From Liolophura sinensis (Eukaryota > Mollusca > Polyplacophora > Chitonida > Chitonidae): a stretch of DNA of 64,000 nucleotides. The DNA lies in contig NC_088295.1 of assembly GCF_032854445.1 (NCBI RefSeq), positions 43,637,385 to 43,701,384 on the forward strand, written 5' to 3'. Every line of letters begins with the position of its first letter. Position 1 is the first letter of the stretch. This document shows, piece after piece, positions 56,239-64,000 of the stretch. The notes beneath the pieces are model-generated. The model made no database searches. It had not been told where the DNA came from and saw only the letters and a list, made by a program, of their open reading frames with translations. A program made the translations under genes and the position numbers.

Positions 56239-56558
56239 CGGTAGATCCAGGGTCAATCCTGGGTCGAGACGCACCTAAGACCTTAAAAGAGGAAGTTGTA
56301 ACTTCCTCGCTTAGCGTTCAGGATGAAGGGGATAGTGCAACGACTGGTTGACCCGTATCAGTATAATGGCTCGGGTGGGGTAGTTTACTTGCCTTCGGTA
56401 AGGCATCTCAATGAAGCAGCACTAGATAAAAGAGCGGTGGAAATCCGTCCTGCAACAGGGAGGCACATTAAATCCATTCTAAGGATTCTTTAGTCGTCAT
56501 ATGATTGAAAAATTGTTGAGTACGACGTTAAACCCCAAGCACTCACTCACTCACTCCA
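56239..56558 (+). mobile_element. SINE family B, long copy without A-box head
   Basis: It starts near CGGTAGATCCAGGGTCAATCC and contains GTCGAGACGCACC (B-box position), CTTAAAAGAGGAAGTTGTAA, the internal section with TTGCCTTCGGTAAGGCATCTC, TTGTTGAGTACGACGTTAAAC and an ACTCACTCACTC tail. Its structure matches the reverse copy at 28791-29115. Confidence 0.9.
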
Positions 56559-57475
56559 GTTGATTTCTATGTTTTATGTGTTCAAAACCATGGTTATACA
56601 GATGTACGACACTTCAAAGCCTTACATATTTTGTCCGCTGTCATGGCCTTTAGAGGCGTATACGTTTTCACTCAAGCTAAGCCTTTTATGACATCAAATT
56701 GTTGGGAGGTCGAAACTAATCTTTTATTGACAGTGTATATAAAATGTACTTGATATGTCATGTTGGACGAATAAGGATATATGATACTTACAACAATTAA
56801 TCCTTCAACTAACTCTTGTATTGACATGCAGCTTAGGAAATTCTGATGACGTCCTGCTCCGTGGTTGGCCTGTAGATGAATCTTTTCATCCAGGGACGCT
56901 ATTTCATGACATTCACCAACTTACTTGGTAGGATGCTCTGTCATAATTGAGGTATTTACACATAGTACTGTCTAATTCACACATAGTATTGTCTAAATTT
57001 CAACAGGATTTGTTGGAATAAGGCCATTTGAATATTTTGTATTCTTGAGAATGGTTAAGGATTGTAGCAATGATATAAGGCTTTGGACAAAAGCATTATG
57101 TAGCAGTATTTTCTGTTGCCTACATCATTTCAATAAATAAACCATGGAAGGGTTTAGGAGAGTTTATATTACATGTATATATAATTTAATAGTTCTGAAA
57201 TTAAACTGTGGGTGAACTAAAATTTCACTCACAAAAGAGCAAATAAATGTCTCAATACATTTTTTTTTTTTGTGCTGACACTTAAAAGTTTTCCAGTGGA
57301 AAGCAAACCATGTTCAAAGCAAACCTCTGAACATGTTTCTATAGTCGGTAGAATTCTCAGAATCAAGAAATATGGGCAAGTTAGTCATGGATGAAATTTG
57401 TAATCATTTAGGGTGTGTATGTATTCTATGATCAAAAGATATCCTAAGTGTATGTCATGGTCTTAAGTCTTTCAA

Positions 57476-57608
57476 AACCTGCGGATGGTCGTGGGTTTCC
57501 CCTGGGCTCTGCCCGGTTTCCTCCCACCATAATTCTGGCCGCCGTCGTATAAGTGAAATATTCTTGAGTACAGCGTAAAACACCAATCAAATAAATGAAT
57601 AAATAAAT
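57476..57608 (+). mobile_element. SINE family A, 5'-truncated copy with target-site duplication
   Basis: 133 bp from AACCTGCGGATGGTCGTGGG to an (AAATA)n tail. The flanks share the 11-bp AAGTCTTTCAA (57465-57475 and 57609-57619). It is one of the least changed copies here. Confidence 0.93.
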
Positions 57609-60008
57609 AAGTCTTTCAAGATTCCATTTATTGTTTTTCACATATAGAAGTAAAACTTAGTGGAGGATACATCTTCCGTTGAGAAGCTAGCACATTTGTA
57701 TATGTATTCACTTTATTCACCTTGATGTTTATATGATGACTCTAATGACATTGCATTAGTAAGTGAATAAATCTAATGTTGCTGTAGCGCCAAATCGTAG
57801 AAGAGTACCTGCCTTAACTCCGCTGTTTGATAGGAAGACATGATAACAAGAAATGGCTTTATGTTAATGTGACTTGAGTGCTGTGATTTAGTGCTTATTT
57901 TTTTTCAGATACACATGACTTGGCAAATATTTCAATAATATCTATTCGTAAAAGTAATCTTTGACCCCCAGCTTTTTTTGGCGGCGTTTTTCTCAGGGTT
58001 ATTAAGCTGTCTTAATGTAATGATGTGGTTGCTATAAAAGTGCACCGTCGATTATTATGCATATTAAAACATTCTCAACGCTCCAACATTCCTGAGATTA
58101 AGAACGTGATACCCTCCATGGAGGAATATATACGTATAGTGCCAAGTTAGGAATTGTAGAAACTGAACACAAGATAACTATCATTATCGTCGTAAAGATG
58201 GGGTCTCAAAGATAGTAACGCGAGACCAGGTATCACTGAGGCAGTGTAAGTGCTCAACCATACATCCTCCTGCTATTTTAAGACCCATCTTCCTAACCTT
58301 TGATCGCTTGTATAGCCCATAATGTCAGTAATCATTGCATGTGTTCACTGAACAAAACTCAGCTCTAATTCAATTTAATGTTTGATGATTTTGAATCTAT
58401 TCAGCGTAGATATAAATCTTCATTGTGTAAAGACAGTGGCCACGTGAGGGGTATATAAGTCGGTTCAAATAAAAACAGCACGATACAAAAGTATTATCCA
58501 AGGTCATTTCTAACTTGGTGCAAAAAAAAAAAGCTCTTCATTCAAATTTATTATCCCCTAATCAGTTAATTGTCTAAGTCCTACATTTGTTTACACATAT
58601 TTGTTTTGAGTTTTTTGCTAAACAATATAAAGCTACATCAGAATGAGGAGGAAATGGATTTTAATATACAAGCTCATGTGTCAAGGGCTTCTATATGCAT
58701 CAGCCTTTCAGTAATTATGTTAGGTTAATGTCCTAGAAAATGATAAGTATGAGTGCACAAGATGGCATCATGCAGTAGTGAATGCAACGTCGTATAAGTG
58801 GCTGTTACACGACTGCCAGCAAAGGCCTTTCTGGGTTTAGAAACTTTTCTTCTTTAAATGTTAAGCCAATAAACCCTCTAAAAAATTTGGTGGGTTAAAA
58901 CCAACAGACCGGCATATAGGCACAGTGAAAGAAACCTCGTTTTGGCTTATGAACATTTTACAATCAGTGTTCATATATGAATAGTGTGTGAATCTGTTTG
59001 TTTGCAAACCCATGTAATGTCTTGCATTAACAAATCAAGTGCAAATGCGGAGTGCAAAAAAATCAACTGTTTGACATAATAGTCGACTTAAGTCTGAGTC
59101 TTACAAAAAGAAGATCAGTGGATAACACTTCTTGTTGACAGATGGGGTGTGGAAAACATGGACTGTCCAAACTGAAGACAGCTATTTATAAACCATCAGC
59201 GTTGTAAGGCATAGACCCAAACAGGGTAAAGCTTTAGGTATACAGAGAAAGTCCGGAGTCAATCCTACAAGTAGACCTGATTTCTTTACTTGTCATTTGT
59301 TTTACTTAACTTTGGGAGGTACTGGCAATGGCATGGATTGGCAGATCAAGTGTATAGCAGTTATCGTTTCAGAGGGTGGGGAAAGGGTGTTGGAAGGGAT
59401 TTGATTTCAGTTTGTTGCTTTTTCATTTTAAAATCTTAATGTTCACTGTTTCTTTTTTAACCTTGAAATAAATGGCTGAACTTTTCTCTTATCTGTGTAC
59501 CTTGTAGAGCCTATACGAATCACATTGGAAAAGCAAACAGAAGTAAATGTTAAAGCACATACATTTGTACATTGAGCACCTCCACATAACTGTACACAAT
59601 AAAAACGACAAAGTGTTTTTCAGGATAAGCTAATTACTTCTGACTTCCTGTGTCTGGTGCATGTACATAAATTTCCCCACCCACTTCCCCCCGGGCTCAT
59701 CACAGCTAACTGGCAGCACTGGTCGTGGTGTAACACTCAGATTATGAAGTCATAGTATAACCAATCCATATTTCTAAGTTTAAATTGCCTTCTTCTGGAC
59801 CTTGAGATAATTTCACCCAGAAAAAGAAGTTCTCTTTTATGACCTACTGTACTTCAGAATTTCAGAAATCATAATGATTTTTTCTGTAATTTTTTCTATT
59901 ATTTTCTATAATGACAAAATTTGGCTCAGAAAATGGAGTATTAGATTTTCCTAATTAAGTGTAGTTTCATACAACAGTGTTTCTTGGAGAACAGTTGTAC
60001 TAGCATGA

Positions 60009-60060
60009 ATAAAATTCTTGAGTACAGCGCAAAAAACAATCAAATACATAAAACAAAAAA
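60009..60060 (+). mobile_element. SINE family A, 3' tail fragment
   Basis: Only ATTCTTGAGTACAGCGCAAA followed by CAATCAAATACATAAAAC remains. Confidence 0.65.
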
Positions 60061-63039
60061 AGAATAACATCACTAACAGTGTAGACAGATCAAAAGTAGA
60101 AGTAGACTTTCTATAGTTTCTCTCAATTCATGAATGCCTGAAGGTGTGGCAGTTTTGGACATAAAAAAAAATAGTAGATAATGAAAACGATTTACACAAA
60201 TAATGACTTTAGAATGTACATGCCATTTTAACATGAAAGGATCAAGGATTGAGATCAATTTTAGCAGCACGAAGAGACATAGTGTGTATTTGGAACAAAA
60301 GTGCAGGTCATTAGCCCCAGGATGATGATGCGATCCTAAACTTCAGTCAGAATTTCAGCCATTGACCTTTGTATGTTCCCTTCCATTATTTTAGCTGAAA
60401 TTTGGTTAACAATAACTTACCCAGAAATTACAATAACAGGCAATATTTTGACCCTGTGAAGTAAGAAATAACAATTTTAGAGTGATATGAAATTTGTGAT
60501 CTAAGATCTGGGTGACTGTGACAACCAGTATATATATATATACACACCTGGTCACCTAGCAGACCACTGTCACAGTGTGGTGTTCATCCAGTTTATTAGT
60601 AACATAGTCACTTAATCTATCCACATCACTGACCACGTGGACAACAAGTCAACAACAAATCTACAAAATTGAAAACCTAGTTCCACCTAATTTTCTACCC
60701 ATCGTTGTGGGAAAAGATGGGTCTATACAGGGCAGTTGACCATGACAGTTGTAGGTTAAGTGTTCAGTTCACTGGGCAGCTCTGTTTAGTGAAATCTATA
60801 TGCTCACTGTTTAGGCTATATCCAGGTATAGATAAGCCTGAAAATATACATTCAGTCCCCCAGTTTGAAGCAGGCACGTCCAACAATAAGGATTGAAGAT
60901 GTCCTTGTCAGTACAGAATAAGCTATTTTTAATCAAGCCGGATCTTTATAATATTTGTGGTACCTATTATAAACTCTATATGGTGTTTAATTTTACTGAC
61001 CCGGGTATTCAAGAGCTGGTGAATGAAGTACAAAATGATTGTTTATTGTTTACGAACCTGTAGATGTCAAGTTAACATGTGGTTAGATTTTTGTTGAGTG
61101 GAATTGTTTTACGATTACTGTATTAACAGAAGTCTACACGTATGGTGATTGTAGGGCCTAGCATGTACTGGAAAATCATGTGTACATAGAGGAATTAAAT
61201 GGTTCATAATCTTCAGAAAATATCACACAATATAAACAAAAATTATATTTATACATATGTTTATTTTATGTGGTTGTGTCATTTTCGGTTTAGTTTCATA
61301 TGTACAAGGAAACCTAAATAAATTAAGTATAAGTGCCAAGCCCATAGTAATTAAAGTGTAATCAGGAGGCTGAATTGTGTAATTTTATTACTTTACTAAA
61401 ATGTCTCTGTAGAAACTGCAAAATATTAACAGAAATAGAACTTAAGTCAGTACATCCACTTACTTGTTTTAAATATTGCCTTGACTTAAAAAAAAATTAT
61501 GCTTTATTGCTTATTGTTTCTAAGCGTGTGTTAATACGTGACCGGGACATAAGGGAGACAACTCTGTATGCCTGCAAAATCTTGTGCTGTGTGAAGACAG
61601 TTTTTCCTTTATCAACTGTAAAGGAAAAAATTGTAAAGAAAATATAAGTCAGTCCTTTGTTGACGTTTTGCATATTTCTGAAAGGGAAGAAGTGCTTGAG
61701 TAATATCTTTTTTAGTATTTGCTGGGAACATATTTTTCAGTGTGAGTATAACTTGCACATAACACGATAGAATCCTCTTAGGACTTTAGGGATAAAGTTT
61801 ACATCAGCTTTCTTTGGTGCCGTAGACTGTCTATAGACAATCTGTGACCAGTGCAGGAGATGATTCTGGATTACTTCAGCTCTGTTTACAAGGTGATTAG
61901 GGCCGAATTCATAAAATATCTTTGTAGACTGCTGGGACTCTGTGGGTCAGCATTCAAAAATGCCGCCGTCACATGATGTTTTATAGCGGAGAAGAACTGC
62001 GCCATTGTTTTTGAGTAAGCAGACGTATTTCTGTGTGGAGCTTTGGCTGGCATGCTGTCCGAAGGGGGGTCGAAAAAAAAAAAAAATGCAGTGAGAGAAA
62101 AACCATGTGGTTGTTGCACACATTTTGTGTCGGCCCTCATCCTTGGATGGTTACCATGGGTTTAGGCCTGTGTTTACGTTCAAACAAAACCCACGAAGAG
62201 ATGGGTAGGCTAATCTATGGGTAATTATCCCCTAAGGAAGTGGGCTTGTTAGTTGTGGATTACATTGATTACATTGACATGGGCTGACCGGAAACCTCTC
62301 ATTACGGTGTCTGGCTGAGTCTAGGGACGAGACCAAAGCAAGACCAGATTACATATAGACCCACTGGGTACAGCGTTCGGACAAATGTCTACCCTAGTTC
62401 TTACCAACAGTTTTCCTTAATGCTTCAGCCTCTCCACACATAATGACTCCTTTAGTTCACAAAAATCGTTTCTAGGAAATTGTTTCCGGCTTTGGATTCA
62501 TTAAATCTGTTTTTCATTAATAGCCAGACTCATCAGTTTCAATATTGTTTGTGTATATATGACAAGGGAGATTTCACCAGGACCAGGAAGCGATTGTTCA
62601 AAACTCGGAAGTGAATAATCTCTCGTAGTCCTCTGTAGGAGTCCTTACCCTTAGTCTCCAGCATTATGGCTCCTGAAAGACAAGATTTTAATCTCCCAAG
62701 CACTGTGGTTTTTCAAACATGTGACAGCTGTTTATTTATTTAATGTATCTTTGAGAAAGGATATTGTTTGAATATGCTGTAGCTGAAGCTTACATGTATG
62801 TTGTATTTACAGAATTTGTTGAACAAGGAACAAATAAATTTTAAATTAAATTACAAATTTCTCATAATGATTGTTTACAAATTAAAAAGTTTTGACACAT
62901 TTTTCTGCACTAAACCAAATGTAAGTAAAATGTCATTTAAGTTGTGTATTTAGTTGTTTTGTAAGAGTTATTACAGGTGAAACGAATGCAAAAGAATTAA
63001 GCAGAATAACGTATGGATTAAGCTGATGTATTTGTTAAG

Positions 63040-63093
63040 TAATTACATCGGAAATAAATACACCAGTAATTACATCGGAAATAAATACACCAG
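63040..63093. repeat. 27-bp direct duplication
   Basis: TAATTACATCGGAAATAAAT-ACACCAG occurs twice in tandem without a change. Confidence 0.95.
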
Positions 63094-64000
63094 GGTGTAT
63101 GGAAAGGTAATGATGCAGTGTGACTATTATGCAAGAAAGTTTTACAAATATATTGGTATTATCTACTGATTAGAAGAAAGTTTTATAAACGCAATTCTAT
63201 TTAATTCTTAGAGTTGACATTGATTTTTTTGCACTTAAGTGTCCTGAAAAAAAAATGACCCTGCCCGAAATACAACCGAGACAGATGTTCATATCGTGGT
63301 CACATGACATGTTCCCTGCTGCAGTGTTGTTCCAGGCAAGCCTTTTCCAAGGCTTAACCGTTATAGGTTGTAGATTACTGTCCTCCGAGGCAAAAAGTTC
63401 ATGTACACAAAACGGCTCTAATTATACATGCAACAACTGTAAAATGTCCCAGCAATCACCATCAGCACTTTCCCTGTTATGACCGTGTCGATGGTTATCC
63501 ATTGTCATATTGCATACAAGAACAGCCTACTACAGCTGTAGAATTAAGTTGAACTTTATTGATGTGAAGTCTTTCTGCTGTAAAGGATGTATTACCTTCC
63601 GCTCGGTGTTATCACACAGAAATATTAGCAGCTTCAGTTCTCAAGGTCATTGCATATTACCAGCCTATTCTCCATAGTTTGATGAAAGACGGAACAAATA
63701 GTGACGCAGAGCAAGCTGAGAGTTATGTCTTCACGCATCACTGTGCTGGAATGTAGTGGTGATTGATTTAAGTCAAAGCCTGTCCTCATTGACCCCTCTA
63801 GGAAGCACATCTTCCCCCTCAACTGTCATGTACGACCAACACTAACCTGCGACTGTGTAATGCTTATTATATCTCAACCCTGATTCCAGTCGTTCTGGAA
63901 AAGAGCAAGTTCATGCAAATCTTAAGATTTCTCCCAAGTCTAGCTCTTGCTTGCTAAGATTTTTTTACACAATATTTACTATATCATAATTTTTTTTTTT

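Larger units (their letters stand above)
48191..64000. other. Non-coding stretch after the 47396 exon
   Basis: 15.8 kb of intron-like or intergenic sequence. It holds three tandem-repeat blocks at 49.1-52.8 kb, a G-rich tract, a foldback element, SINEs at 56.2, 57.5 and 60.0 kb and a short duplication at 63.0 kb. I see no exon with good splice sites and an ordered protein; 57700-60000 and 60100-63000 show nothing beyond AT-rich sequence and homopolymer runs. Confidence 0.55.

Overview
The window looks like AT-rich nuclear DNA from an invertebrate animal, most likely a mollusc or another lophotrochozoan. Evidence: short exons with canonical GT-AG junctions separated by introns of several kb, many tRNA-derived SINE copies with target-site duplications, MITE-like and foldback elements, and abundant mini- and microsatellites. 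No bacterial-type operons, CRISPR arrays, rRNA genes or intact tRNA genes are visible. The assignment to mollusc rests on the general style of the SINEs and was not searched.

Bases 1-25045 (+ strand): the 5' part of a Rho-family guanine nucleotide exchange factor gene. I reconstruct six coding exons (1351-1387, 5182-5284, 12854-12944, 20836-20881, 24506-24575, 24940-25045). They join in one open frame of exactly 151 codons and encode the N-terminal part of a DH (Dbl homology) domain, from conserved region 1 to the first half of conserved region 3. The following exon, which should start with a (V/L)QR-type motif, was not found up to 64000. The intron after exon 6 is therefore at least 39 kb long, or the gene is broken.

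Intron 2 holds the most striking structure: about 5.6 kb of a 40-bp minisatellite (6150-11730). It has layered organisation: 160/200-bp and 278-bp higher-order blocks, a 1146-bp segment duplicated in tandem and apparently identical over about 1.18 kb, and a distal zone rebuilt on a 64-bp composite unit.

Bases 25046-47395: very long intron or intergenic DNA with SINEs, a field of dispersed short palindromic repeats around 28.6-30.2 kb, several minisatellites, a (TA)n tract and a perfect 13-bp-arm palindrome.

Bases 47396-48190 (+): one 265-codon exon with its own ATG and a good GT donor. It encodes a disordered, Ser/Pro-rich, basic-patch protein N-terminus of unknown identity. Frame reasoning shows it cannot follow RhoGEF exon 6 in frame. 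It is either the first coding exon of another gene or an alternative first exon; its phase-0 donor matches that of exon 6.

Bases 48191-64000: intron-like or intergenic DNA with tandem repeats (49.1-49.5, 50.5 and 52.2-52.8 kb), a 117-bp foldback element, a G-rich tract, two SINE families and no convincing further exons.

Two SINE families recur. Family A has a tRNA-like head, a body, and an (AAATA)n tail. Family B has a tRNA-like head and an ACTCACTC tail. Their 3' domains look related. Several family A copies lack the tRNA head but still have 9-13-bp target-site duplications, and two of them start at the same point of the body.
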